This document shows positions 1 through 8,339 of a stretch of DNA of 56,127 nt, piece after piece (position 1 is the stretch's first letter; the number at the start of each line of letters is the position of its first letter). A program made the translations under genes and the position numbers. Source of the DNA: JBLIOB01 sp047639575 (GTDB lineage: Bacteria; Bacteroidota; Bacteroidia; Flavobacteriales_D; Parvicellaceae); NCBI GenBank assembly GCA_047639575.1, contig JBLIOB010000003.1, positions 1-56,127 of the forward strand, read 5' to 3'. Under the pieces are notes generated by a model. It was given only the letters and a program-made list of their open reading frames with translations. It made no database searches and was not told where the DNA came from.

Positions 1-1712
1 CCTTTTGATGCATGGATAGTCATCAACGTAACCTTGTCTATGTCTTCGGGCTTGTCATTGTCAGCGTCTGTTAGAAGCGCAACATCGATTAAAAAATCCG
101 ATAAAAACCGAACTTCATCTTCTGGAGCTCCTTCAGAGAACTCTTTAATACCATTTAGTAGCTCTTGAATATTCTCGTATCTGCTTAGTCCTTCAGGAGA
201 TTTGTCAGAATAAAGTTCTTTTAATAGTCCGCAAGATGAAGCAATATGGCTCGTCATTTCATAAGCATTTACCGCTTCTAATTGAACGTTAAAGCTTTTG
301 ATCATCGCCACAAAATCATTTATTTTGGTTTTTGCTCCACTGTTAATAGGCAAAACATATTTTCCTGGCGAAGAAATAATTTCCCATAAACTAATACCAT
401 ATTCGGCCGCTGCGACCATCGCATGATCGATGCTCGTTTTACCGATCCCTCTTTTTGGATAATTGATGACTCTTTTTAGTGCCTCCTCATCATTATGATT
501 GGCGGTTAACCTAAAATATGCAATTAGATCTTTTATTTCTTTTCGCTGATAGAAAGACAATCCACCATAGATTTTATACGGTAAGTTTAGTTTTCTAAGC
601 GCTTCTTCAAATGACCTAGACTGAGCATTGGTACGATAAAGAATCGCAAAATCCAATGGTCGAGCTTGTTCCAATTGCTGGTGGTCGAAAATTGAATTGG
701 CAATAACTTTACCTTCTTCATTATCTGAGGCCGACTTGAATATTTTAATTTTCGAACCTTCATCATTTGCCGTCCAAACATTCTTCTCAATTTGATCTTT
801 ATTATTAGCAATTATGGAGTTGGCTGCGTCAACAATTACTTTCGTAGAACGATAATTTTGCTCTAGTTTAAAGAGTTTAAAATCTGGGTAATCCTTTTTG
901 AAGTTGAGAATGTTCTGAATGTTCGCTCCCCTAAATGCATAAATGGACTGTGCATCATCTCCAACAACACATAAGTTTTCGTTTAAAGCGGCTAGTCTTT
1001 TCACAATTAGGTATTGGCTATAATTGGTATCCTGGTACTCATCTACTAAAATGTACTTGAACTTATGCTGATACTTATTTAAGACATCTGGATGATCCTT
1101 AAGAAGTACGTTGGTTTTGAATAGCAAATCATCAAAGTCCATCGCATTAGCCTTGAAGCATCTTTTGGCATATTCCATATAAATTTCGCCAAGTTTAGGT
1201 CTATTGTTCATCCGATCATCAGCCATGATGTCTGTGTTTTGCAAATAAGCTGTTGCCGAGATTAAATTATTTTTAGCAGAAGAAATTCGGCTGTATACGA
1301 TTCCAGGTTTATATAGCTTTTCATCTAAATGATATTCTTTTACAATCGTCTTGATTAAACTTTTAGTGTCTTGAGTATCATAAATAGTAAAGTTTTTAGG
1401 ATAGCCGATTCGTTCAGCTTCCATTCGTAGGATTCTTGCAAATATCGAGTGAAATGTTCCCATCCAAACGTTTTTTGCTTCGTGGGCCCCAATTATATCG
1501 CCAATTCTTCCTTTCATTTCCTTAGCCGCTTTATTGGTAAAAGTTAAGGCTAGAATATTAAATGAATCTACATTGTTATGAATAAGATGCGCTATTCTAT
1601 ACGTTAGAACACGCGTCTTTCCTGACCCTGCGCCCGCTATAACCATCATTGGTCCGTCTAGATTTTCTACTGCAGATCTCTGGGCAGAATTTAATGTGTT
1701 GAGGTAATCCAT
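1..1712 (-). CDS. uvrD: UvrD/PcrA-type superfamily 1 DNA helicase (3' end cut by window edge)
   Basis: ATP-dependent 3'-5' DNA helicase of the UvrD/PcrA/Rep type, acting in excision repair, mismatch repair and removal of replication blocks. The visible 570 codons start at an ATG (1712-1710) giving MDYLNTLNSAQR, the usual N-terminal Q-motif region. Walker A GAGSGKT is at residues 27-33, the Walker B variant DEYQDT at 224-229, motif III GDDAQSIYAFRG at about 251-262, and the last residues in the window are the motif V region TIHASKG. About 170-200 C-terminal residues are missing, as judged from family length. The gene is divergent from the glycosyltransferase operon at 1794. A TAGTTTTG -7 element lies only 4 bases before the start, implying a very short leader. 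The name uvrD rather than pcrA is a convention here. Confidence 0.95.
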   Translation of the reverse strand, partial: MDYLNTLNSAQRSAVENLDGPMMVIAGAGSGKTRVLTYRIAHLIHNNVDSFNILALTFTNKAAKEMKGRIGDIIGAHEAKNVWMGTFHSIFARILRMEAERIGYPKNFTIYDTQDTKSLIKTIVKEYHLDEKLYKPGIVYSRISSAKNNLISATAYLQNTDIMADDRMNNRPKLGEIYMEYAKRCFKANAMDFDDLLFKTNVLLKDHPDVLNKYQHKFKYILVDEYQDTNYSQYLIVKRLAALNENLCVVGDDAQSIYAFRGANIQNILNFKKDYPDFKLFKLEQNYRSTKVIVDAANSIIANNKDQIEKNVWTANDEGSKIKIFKSASDNEEGKVIANSIFDHQQLEQARPLDFAILYRTNAQSRSFEEALRKLNLPYKIYGGLSFYQRKEIKDLIAYFRLTANHNDEEALKRVINYPKRGIGKTSIDHAMVAAAEYGISLWEIISSPGKYVLPINSGAKTKINDFVAMIKSFNVQLEAVNAYEMTSHIASSCGLLKELYSDKSPEGLSRYENIQELLNGIKEFSEGAPEDEVRFLSDFLIDVALLTDADNDKPEDIDKVTLMTIHASK

Positions 1713-1716
1713 AATG

Positions 1717-1724
1717 CAAAACTA
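1717..1724 (-). promoter_or_regulatory. Candidate -7 element (TAGTTTTG) of the helicase gene
   Basis: Read on the minus strand the sequence is TAGTTTTG, an exact match to the Bacteroidota -7 consensus TAnnTTTG. Only four bases separate it from the ATG, so transcription would start at or within a few bases of the start codon. I see no convincing TTG -33 element at the usual 19-21 base spacing, which lowers confidence. Confidence 0.45.
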
Positions 1725-1735
1725 ACCACACTAGT

Positions 1736-1778
1736 TTCATTTTTTGCACTTGTTGAAAAGTTTACAGCAAAAAATGAA
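1736..1778. repeat. Perfect 12-bp inverted repeat in the divergent helicase/glycosyltransferase gap
   Basis: TTCATTTTTTGC at 1736-1747 is exactly complementary to GCAAAAAATGAA at 1767-1778, with a 19-base spacer. It fills most of the 81-base gap between two divergent genes, so it could be an operator or a cruciform/hairpin element. There is no asymmetric T-run that would make it a terminator for either gene. Confidence 0.6.
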
Positions 1779-1793
1779 TATTTTTAGCGAAGA

Positions 1794-4367
1794 ATGGTCG
1801 CAAAAAATATCATGAAACCTAAAAAATTGGATCCAAAACAGAAATCTGTTTGGAAGAATTGGCATTTTTATGTTGCGTTTATTATACTCAGCTTTATTTT
1901 TTATGGAAACAGCATAAAGAATAAATATGCGATGGATGATGATTTAGTAACGACTACATATAATTATCCGACCGAAAAAGAGAAAGATCGAACTCTAGTG
2001 TCAAGACATGAAAATGTCGAAATGGGAATTGCTGGAATTCCAAAAATATTTGTGTCACATTATGCGGTCAATAAAAAACAGAGCTACGCGTACAGACCTG
2101 TTGTTACTTCAACGTTTGCCATTGAATATCAATTTTTCGGAAGCAATCCAGGAGTTAGCCACTTTTTTAGTATCCTCCTATATGGACTAACCGTTATATT
2201 AATTTTTCGGTTTATTCGTGTCGCAATGCCTCGCTCAAACATTTTATATGCGGTAATTGTCGCGATTTTGTTCTTGATTCATCCGTTACATTCTGAGGTT
2301 GTAAATAATATAAAATCTCGAGACGAATTGTTGTGCTTAATTTTCGGTTTAAGCGCAGTTATTCAGTTTCTAAAATATCGGGACTCGAAGAAGATTGCTG
2401 CTATTTTACTGTCAGCCTTGTTCATAATGTTGTCACTTTTAACTAAGAAAACAGGATTGGTTTTCATTCCAATAGGCCTACTTAGCGGATATTTCTTTAG
2501 GGATTTGAAACTCAGAACATTGCTAATTTATCTTGGTTGGGCGATTTTACTTGTTGGACTTTGGTTTCTGATTAAGGCAGGCTTGTTAGATGAAGCTCAG
2601 TCAAGGGAAAAGATGTTTTTTGAAAATCCACTTTACCTTAGTAATTCATTAGGCAATCGAATTCCAATGTTCTTTTATAGTAATTATTACTATGTCTGCT
2701 TGTTACTGATTCCTTATCCATTAATCTATTATTACGGGTATAATCAGGTTGATATTGCTACATGGTCTGATCCAATAGTTTGGGCTGCAATGGTCCTAAT
2801 GATTGCGATAGTCGGAGTGTTGTTCTACAGAATAAAGAAAAAAGAAGTGTGGGTTTTTGGAGGATTGTTTTTCTTCATTGCAATTGGTGGCGCTTGTAAT
2901 TTATTATTTCCTGCTGTTGGAATTATTGCGGAGCGTTTTGCATTCGTAGCTTCTTTCGGCTTCAGTATTTCAATCGGATGGTTAATCTATCGTTTAATTA
3001 AATCGAAATTGAAACCAGCCAAAATGATCACGTATGGAGTAATTGGGATTATAGCATTGTCATCATTGGTTATGACCGTTAAACGTAACGCGGATTGGAT
3101 GGATCGAGAAACGTTGTATACTACAGATATTGAACATCAAAGTGAAAGCGCGAAATCACATTCTTTACTTGGACAGTATTACGCTAATATTTCGAAATCC
3201 ATTCAAAGAAAAATGCAAAATTCAAAGTTGCAAGGAGATCAAAGAATGATACAGCAGGTCAAAGAAGCGTCTGATTCTGCAATTTATCATTTTAACCGGT
3301 GTGTTGAGATTTATGAAGGATATACAGTAAGCTATAATAATCTTGGTGCCATGTATTTTACGTATAGAGGCGACAATGTTAATGCGCAAAAGAACTTTCA
3401 AACTGCTGTCGATCAGGACTCGGCATATGTTGAGGCAAATGTGAATCTTGGCAATAGTATATTGGCCGATGGAGAGAAATTTGAAAAAGTTCAAAGACTT
3501 ATTACTGGGTATACCGATACCATCTCCTTCTCTAACAATGTAGATCAAACTTTCTTGAAAAAGAATTCCCAGATGCTGGAAACTTATGTAAGTTTTTTAT
3601 CCGGATTAAGATCCGTTATTGACCAAGCTGCGAGAGAGGCAAAAAGCTCTGAGTCGTTCATTACTGGGTTAAGATCAAGATTAAGCATTGGCGTAAGTAA
3701 TTATAAGATGGATCAACTATTCAACGCTAATCAATTTGATGCAGACCTATTGCGGTTTGCAGATACGATTCCTAAACTCGCTTCAGCAGGTTTGCTTGTT
3801 GACTATATGGAAAACTTAGTGTTAGATAATATGTCTAAACAATGTTATGACAATTATGTAAAAGGAAAAGTAAATCATGGGTTTCTAAAAACCCAAGTCT
3901 CGATTCAGGCTGATTCAATGATGCAATTAGGATTATTTTATATAAAATCTGCCATTAAATACAATGACAAGTATTCACCCGCATACGATAGAATTGTCAA
4001 TTATTTTCAGAGGTATGGTCAATTTGAGGAGGCTATTGAAGTCTGCCAGAAGGCATTAGCTGTTAAGGACTTCCCTCAAAATTCAAATTTCTACCGGAAA
4101 ATTTATACGACAATGGCAAATGCGCATTCGCAAATGGGGAATATGTCAGAAGTAATAGTGAATCTCGATTTGGCCATTGTTGATGTACAAAGTCGGATTC
4201 AAATTAATAAAGCAGACAAGGCGCTGGATAAAAGAGTTAGAAGGCAGATAGAATCTCAATTGAAGAATCAATTGAGGCAACTTTATGAAAATGTAGCTAG
4301 TCTTTATAACAATCAAGGAGATGTTATAAATGCCCAAAAATATTTGCTTTTAAAATCTAAAATTTGA
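1794..4367 (+). CDS. TMTC-like GT-C glycosyltransferase with C-terminal TPR repeats
   Basis: Multi-pass membrane protein of 857 residues. The N-terminal half (about residues 23-425) has many hydrophobic helices and GT-C features: an acidic first-loop motif MDDD at 47-50, and a DUF1736/TMTC-like block with HPLHSEVVNNIKSRDELL. The C-terminal half (about 445-855) is soluble and helical with tetratricopeptide-like repeats (for example SYNNLGAMYF). Animal TMTC proteins use dolichyl-phosphate-mannose to O-mannosylate proteins; bacterial homologues are poorly characterised, so donor and acceptor are unknown. The gene heads a seven-gene run and its stop overlaps the next start by 4 bases. A second possible start is at 1812 (MKPKKLD), because no clear ribosome binding site decides. 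The GT2 enzyme at 7407 could supply its lipid-linked donor (inference). Confidence 0.75.
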   Translation: MVAKNIMKPKKLDPKQKSVWKNWHFYVAFIILSFIFYGNSIKNKYAMDDDLVTTTYNYPTEKEKDRTLVSRHENVEMGIAGIPKIFVSHYAVNKKQSYAYRPVVTSTFAIEYQFFGSNPGVSHFFSILLYGLTVILIFRFIRVAMPRSNILYAVIVAILFLIHPLHSEVVNNIKSRDELLCLIFGLSAVIQFLKYRDSKKIAAILLSALFIMLSLLTKKTGLVFIPIGLLSGYFFRDLKLRTLLIYLGWAILLVGLWFLIKAGLLDEAQSREKMFFENPLYLSNSLGNRIPMFFYSNYYYVCLLLIPYPLIYYYGYNQVDIATWSDPIVWAAMVLMIAIVGVLFYRIKKKEVWVFGGLFFFIAIGGACNLLFPAVGIIAERFAFVASFGFSISIGWLIYRLIKSKLKPAKMITYGVIGIIALSSLVMTVKRNADWMDRETLYTTDIEHQSESAKSHSLLGQYYANISKSIQRKMQNSKLQGDQRMIQQVKEASDSAIYHFNRCVEIYEGYTVSYNNLGAMYFTYRGDNVNAQKNFQTAVDQDSAYVEANVNLGNSILADGEKFEKVQRLITGYTDTISFSNNVDQTFLKKNSQMLETYVSFLSGLRSVIDQAAREAKSSESFITGLRSRLSIGVSNYKMDQLFNANQFDADLLRFADTIPKLASAGLLVDYMENLVLDNMSKQCYDNYVKGKVNHGFLKTQVSIQADSMMQLGLFYIKSAIKYNDKYSPAYDRIVNYFQRYGQFEEAIEVCQKALAVKDFPQNSNFYRKIYTTMANAHSQMGNMSEVIVNLDLAIVDVQSRIQINKADKALDKRVRRQIESQLKNQLRQLYENVASLYNNQGDVINAQKYLLLKSKI

Positions 4368-5386
4368 GTTTGAACTCCGAAATCACAGCGATAAGTTATT
4401 ATTTGCCAAAGGCGAGGCTCACAAATGACGACTTATATGAAGAGTTTAAAAAGTATTCGCCAAAAGAAATATTTAAGCGAGTTGGGGTAGTAGAAAGACC
4501 TATTAGGGCGGAAGGTCAAATAGGGTCTGACCTGGCTTATGAAAGTTCCCAGATTCTATTTGAAGAACACAATATAGATCGATCTGAAATAGATTTTTTA
4601 TTGTTTTGTACTGAAGGCCTAGATTATAAAGGACCTGCAACTGCATGTATTATGCAGCATCGTTTGGGTCTAGGTAAACATATTGGAGCCATGGATATTC
4701 CAATGGGATGTGCTGGTTTTACTAATGGACTTTCTGTTGCAAAAGCGTTAATAGAATCTGGCCAAGCTTCAAAAGTTTTGCTTCAAACGGCCGACATTCC
4801 AAGTTCGGTTATTCATCCAAAAGATTTGGAACTTCGAATGTTGTTTGGTGATGCTGGTGCCTCAACGGTAATTTCAAAAAGTGAGAATATTGAAGGATCA
4901 TCAGGAGTGATTGGAAATTTTGCATTTGGTACTGATGGTAGCGGTGCGGATAATTTAATGGTTAAAAGAAGTAACACTAGAACTCCTGTAGACAAAGCCT
5001 GGTTGGAAGAACATAAAGATGTTGGCGGCATGGTATATGGAAGAATGGAAATGGATGGTCTGGAGATTTTTTCTTTTTCAATGAGAGAAGTCCCAACATT
5101 AGTACGTCAGATACTTTCAAAGAACAGTTTAAAATTAGAAGAGATAGATTTATTCGTTTTTCATCAGGCAAATGCATTCATTTTAAAAATGTTGGCTCGG
5201 AAACTTAAGATAGATCAGGATAAAGTTTTCAATTGCATGGAGTACTTTGGTAATACAGTTTCTGCTTCAGTTCCTTTGGCATTAGCCGAAGCTAAAAGAA
5301 AAGGAAAGATTAAACCAGGAACTAAGGTTTTAACAGCAGCTTTTGGAATTGGATACTCATGGTCTGGAACTATTTTAAAATATTGA
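4364..5386 (+). CDS. 3-oxoacyl-ACP synthase III (KAS III/FabH-like), first copy
   Basis: Thiolase-fold condensing enzyme, 340 residues, the usual KAS III length. The Cys-His-Asn triad is intact: Cys116 in DIPMGCAGF, His267 in FVFHQAN, Asn297 in FGNTVSAS. KAS III enzymes condense an acyl-CoA with malonyl-ACP to start a chain. The start is a TTG that overlaps the upstream TGA by 4 bases; a second TTG two codons later (4370) is also possible and there is no ATG. Its position beside an ACP, a second KAS III and an SDR, away from general fatty-acid genes, suggests a dedicated acyl group for a glycan or lipid rather than the housekeeping FabH (inference). Confidence 0.88.
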   Translation: MSLNSEITAISYYLPKARLTNDDLYEEFKKYSPKEIFKRVGVVERPIRAEGQIGSDLAYESSQILFEEHNIDRSEIDFLLFCTEGLDYKGPATACIMQHRLGLGKHIGAMDIPMGCAGFTNGLSVAKALIESGQASKVLLQTADIPSSVIHPKDLELRMLFGDAGASTVISKSENIEGSSGVIGNFAFGTDGSGADNLMVKRSNTRTPVDKAWLEEHKDVGGMVYGRMEMDGLEIFSFSMREVPTLVRQILSKNSLKLEEIDLFVFHQANAFILKMLARKLKIDQDKVFNCMEYFGNTVSASVPLALAEAKRKGKIKPGTKVLTAAFGIGYSWSGTILKY

Positions 5387-5390
5387 TATT

Positions 5391-5618
5391 ATGATTATAG
5401 AGGATTTTATAAATAAGCTAGAAGCTGAGTTTGACGATTTAGCTCCAGGATCAATAAAGCCTGCAACTGGATTTAGAGACATCGAAGATTGGGGTTCAAT
5501 GCATGCTCTAATCGTAATCGCATTAGTGGATACAGAATACGACATTACATTAAGCGGAGCTGACTTACGTTCTGTGCATACCATCCAAGAATTATTTGAT
5601 CTAGTGAAATCAAAATAA
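5391..5618 (+). CDS. Acyl carrier protein (specialised)
   Basis: Small acidic protein of 75 residues with the four-helix ACP pattern. The predicted phosphopantetheine site is Ser36 in EDWGSMHAL, where the usual DSL is replaced by W-G-S-M. It lies 4 bases after the first KAS III and 2 bases before the second, so the three are almost certainly co-transcribed. It would carry the acyl chain that these enzymes build. The atypical attachment motif and location point to a pathway-specific ACP rather than AcpP. A phosphopantetheinyl transferase is not encoded in the window. Confidence 0.85.
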   Translation: MIIEDFINKLEAEFDDLAPGSIKPATGFRDIEDWGSMHALIVIALVDTEYDITLSGADLRSVHTIQELFDLVKSK

Positions 5619-5620
5619 GA

Positions 5621-6670
5621 ATGGCCAACTTTTCCATTTCAGGTGTTAACATTACAGGCGTGGCAGCATGTGTCCCTAAAAATGTTGTTTCTAATTATGA
5701 CTATGAATTGCTTTCAGAATCTGAAAGAAGGATGCTGGTCAAAACGATAGGAGTAGAAACAAGACACGTTGCGCCTAAATACACAACAACTTTAGATTAT
5801 GCATGCGCGGCAGCTGAAAAGCTTTTTGAAACCGGGAATGTTGATCGCTCGGAAATAAAACTAGAAATTTTCGTTACCCAAAGCCGTGATTATTATTTAC
5901 CCTCAACCGCAATTATTGCTCAGCATAAATTAGGCTTGGGGCAAGATTGTATGGCATTTGATATTGGTTTAGGGTGTTCAGGTTACACTTATGGATTGAG
6001 CGTAATTGCCTCCATGATGAAGTCAACCGGAATTAAAAAAGCGCTTCTTTTAGTCGGAGATGTTTCTACCGTAACGTGCTCCTACAATGATAAAAGTACT
6101 TATCCATTATTTGGTGATGCCGGAACGGCAACTTTGCTGGAACTTAAAGAAGGCAATGAATGGCATTTCGATCTTCATTCAGATGGATCGGGCGAAGAAG
6201 CAATTAAAATTCCACATGGCGGAATGCGTAATTTGCTTACAGCCGATTCATTGATAGAGAAAAAACGAGAGGATGGCAATACTCGGGCTGACCTTCATTT
6301 ACAATTAGACGGATTGACTGTCTTTAATTTTTCGATTTCTAAAGTTCCGAAATCGATCCGAGCCTTTATGGAGCAAAATAATGTTGTTCCAACTTCATTA
6401 GATCACTTCGTAATGCATCAGGCAAATAAATTGATGAACGAATCAATTAGGAAGAAGCTGAAGTTTGAACCGGAGCAAGTTCCTTATTCATTAGATCGGT
6501 ACGGAAATACCAGTAGTGCTAGTATTCCTTTAACGATGGTCACTGAACTAAGCAACGAATTGAAAACTCCTAAGAGTCTGTTGTTAAGCGGTTTTGGAGT
6601 CGGCTTATCATGGGGGCATGTGCTTATTCAGACGAATAGCGTAATTTGTCCTCCAGTACTTGAAATTTAA
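5621..6670 (+). CDS. 3-oxoacyl-ACP synthase III (KAS III/FabH-like), second copy
   Basis: 349-residue KAS III paralogue with an intact triad: Cys119 in IGLGCSGYTY, His266 in FVMHQAN, Asn296 in YGNTSSAS. It is clearly diverged from the copy at 4364 across most of its length, so the two are unlikely to be a recent duplication and may use different primers or act at successive steps. It follows the ACP gene by 2 bases, and its last base (TAATG junction) is the first base of the SDR start codon. The C-terminus extends about 10 residues past the usual GxGxGLSWG block. Confidence 0.88.
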   Translation: MANFSISGVNITGVAACVPKNVVSNYDYELLSESERRMLVKTIGVETRHVAPKYTTTLDYACAAAEKLFETGNVDRSEIKLEIFVTQSRDYYLPSTAIIAQHKLGLGQDCMAFDIGLGCSGYTYGLSVIASMMKSTGIKKALLLVGDVSTVTCSYNDKSTYPLFGDAGTATLLELKEGNEWHFDLHSDGSGEEAIKIPHGGMRNLLTADSLIEKKREDGNTRADLHLQLDGLTVFNFSISKVPKSIRAFMEQNNVVPTSLDHFVMHQANKLMNESIRKKLKFEPEQVPYSLDRYGNTSSASIPLTMVTELSNELKTPKSLLLSGFGVGLSWGHVLIQTNSVICPPVLEI

Positions 6671-7410
6671 TGAATCAATTTTCCCTTACGAATAAGAAAA
6701 TACTAATTACTGGTGCATCCTCAGGGATTGGTCGGTGCTGCGCTGTAACGTTTGCTAAAGCTGGAGCGGAATTAGTCCTATCCGGTAGAAATGAAATTGC
6801 ATTACGCTCTCTTCAAGAGGAAATTTCAGGTGCAACAATTATAGTTCAAGATCTTGCTACATCTGAAGGTGTGGATGAATTGGCAAATCAACTAGGCCAA
6901 CTAGATGGGCTTGTGCATTCCGCGGGAATCGTAAAGCCATTTCCCGTGTCTTTCGTGGGAGAAAAACACATTAAGGAGGTTCAACAAATTAATTTTAATG
7001 CACCAGTGGAGCTTACAGCTAAGCTTTTGCGTAAAAAGAAAATGAACGCAAACGCATCGATTGTTTTCATATCATCAATTTCCAGCTCATATCCGTACAA
7101 AGGCGGAGCAATGTATACAGCCTTTAAAGCGGCTCTTGAAACTTTTAGTAAAGTCGTTGCTTTAGAATACGGAGAAAAGGGGATTCGATCAAACTGCGTC
7201 AAAGCCGCCCTAATCAACACAAAAGTGCTTGATGATACCATCAACAGTCTACCTGAAGAGATATTGCAGGCGCACAAGGATCGATACTTACTAGGTTTTG
7301 GTGAGCCGGAAGACGTAGCAAATGCATGTCAATATTTACTATCTAATGCCTCTAAATGGGTAACTGGTACGAATCTCGTTTTAGATGGAGGGTTGACCGC
7401 GGGAGCATGA
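6670..7410 (+). CDS. SDR-family oxidoreductase (3-ketoacyl-ACP reductase-like)
   Basis: 246-residue classical short-chain dehydrogenase/reductase. The Rossmann nucleotide motif TGASSGIG is at 14-21, the NxAG position reads HSAG (83-86), and the catalytic Ser is in the SSISSS run near 135-140, with Tyr149 and Lys153 in YTAFK. The C-terminal pattern WVTGTNLVLDGG is typical of FabG-like SDRs. Beside two KAS III enzymes and an ACP, reduction of a 3-ketoacyl-ACP to 3-hydroxyacyl-ACP is the most economical role, but SDRs also act on nucleotide sugars. It overlaps the previous gene by 1 base and the next by 4. Confidence 0.85.
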   Translation: MNQFSLTNKKILITGASSGIGRCCAVTFAKAGAELVLSGRNEIALRSLQEEISGATIIVQDLATSEGVDELANQLGQLDGLVHSAGIVKPFPVSFVGEKHIKEVQQINFNAPVELTAKLLRKKKMNANASIVFISSISSSYPYKGGAMYTAFKAALETFSKVVALEYGEKGIRSNCVKAALINTKVLDDTINSLPEEILQAHKDRYLLGFGEPEDVANACQYLLSNASKWVTGTNLVLDGGLTAGA

Positions 7411-8339
7411 TGGAATCACCAACATATAGCGTAGTTATTCCAACCTATAACTCAAGCCCATTTATTCAGGAAACCATTACGTCTATCTCATCTTCCTTTG
7501 TTAAGCAAAACTTAGACTTCGAGATCATTATAGTAGACGATTATAGTAAGGATAATACTTGGGAGCAGATTAATACTTTGATAAATGAGATTCCAAACGT
7601 GAAAATAAAGGGAATCCGTTTGTCAAAAAACTTTGGTCAGCATAAAGCAACAATGTGCGGGTTTAGCAAAGCTGAAGGAGATTTCATTATTACTATGGAT
7701 GACGATTTAGAGTCAAATCCAGACGCAATTTCTTCCTTAATTAATATGCAAAGGGAAAAGAAAGCAGATTTAGTTTACGCACATTACACAGGTTTGAAAA
7801 GAGGTGCATTGCGTAAGGTAATGTTCGGGATTTTTAGAGCGATGGCTAAGTTGTTTGGAGGTAAAAACCGAGTTAACGGATCAAGTTTTAGGTTGCTGAA
7901 AAAGTCACTAGCGATTAGCGCAACAAAAAATGCCAACAGTTTTGCTTTTATGGATGAGTTGTTTCTTTGGAATACGGAGCAAATAGAGTTCGTTGATGTT
8001 GAGCATAGGGATGGTCTTAGAAAAAACAGTAATTATTCCGTGGGAGGTTTGGTGAATTCTTCCGCAGAATTGATATTGTTTTCTTCAGATTTGCCGCTAA
8101 AATTAATTAAGTATTTAGGATTGTCAGTGGCCGCGGTAAACATTGTAATTGGGATGTTCTATGTTTATAAAAAGCTAATGGGGAAGTTTGATGAACCTGG
8201 CTACGCTTCGATAATAGTAAGTATACTATTCTCCACCGGATTAATCTTGTTTGCAATAGGGGTTATAGGAGAATACCTTAATAAAGTTTTCAAGTCATTA
8301 CAGAACGCACCACTGTATTCTATTGATCAAGAAACATGA
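7407..8339 (+). CDS. GT2 glycosyltransferase, polyprenyl-phosphate-sugar synthase type
   Basis: 310-residue family 2 glycosyltransferase. The GT-A domain (residues 6-230) has VVIPTYN, the nucleotide-binding VDD and the metal-binding DDD at 98-100 (TMDDDLE). Two C-terminal membrane helices lie at about 236-254 and 267-287. This plan matches DPM1/ArnC/GtrB-like enzymes, which attach a sugar to dolichyl or undecaprenyl phosphate at the cytoplasmic face. I chose the ATG at 7407, which makes an ATGA overlap with the SDR stop. An upstream in-frame ATG at 7356 would add 17 residues entirely inside the SDR gene. The product is a plausible donor for the GT-C protein at 1794 (inference). Confidence 0.85.
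   Translation: MMESPTYSVVIPTYNSSPFIQETITSISSSFVKQNLDFEIIIVDDYSKDNTWEQINTLINEIPNVKIKGIRLSKNFGQHKATMCGFSKAEGDFIITMDDDLESNPDAISSLINMQREKKADLVYAHYTGLKRGALRKVMFGIFRAMAKLFGGKNRVNGSSFRLLKKSLAISATKNANSFAFMDELFLWNTEQIEFVDVEHRDGLRKNSNYSVGGLVNSSAELILFSSDLPLKLIKYLGLSVAAVNIVIGMFYVYKKLMGKFDEPGYASIIVSILFSTGLILFAIGVIGEYLNKVFKSLQNAPLYSIDQET

Noticed and set aside
7356..7406. Upstream in-frame start for the GT2 gene (MGNWYESRF...)
   Set aside because: The added residues lie wholly inside the SDR gene and are not GT2-like; the ATGA overlap start at 7407 fits the operon's other junctions.
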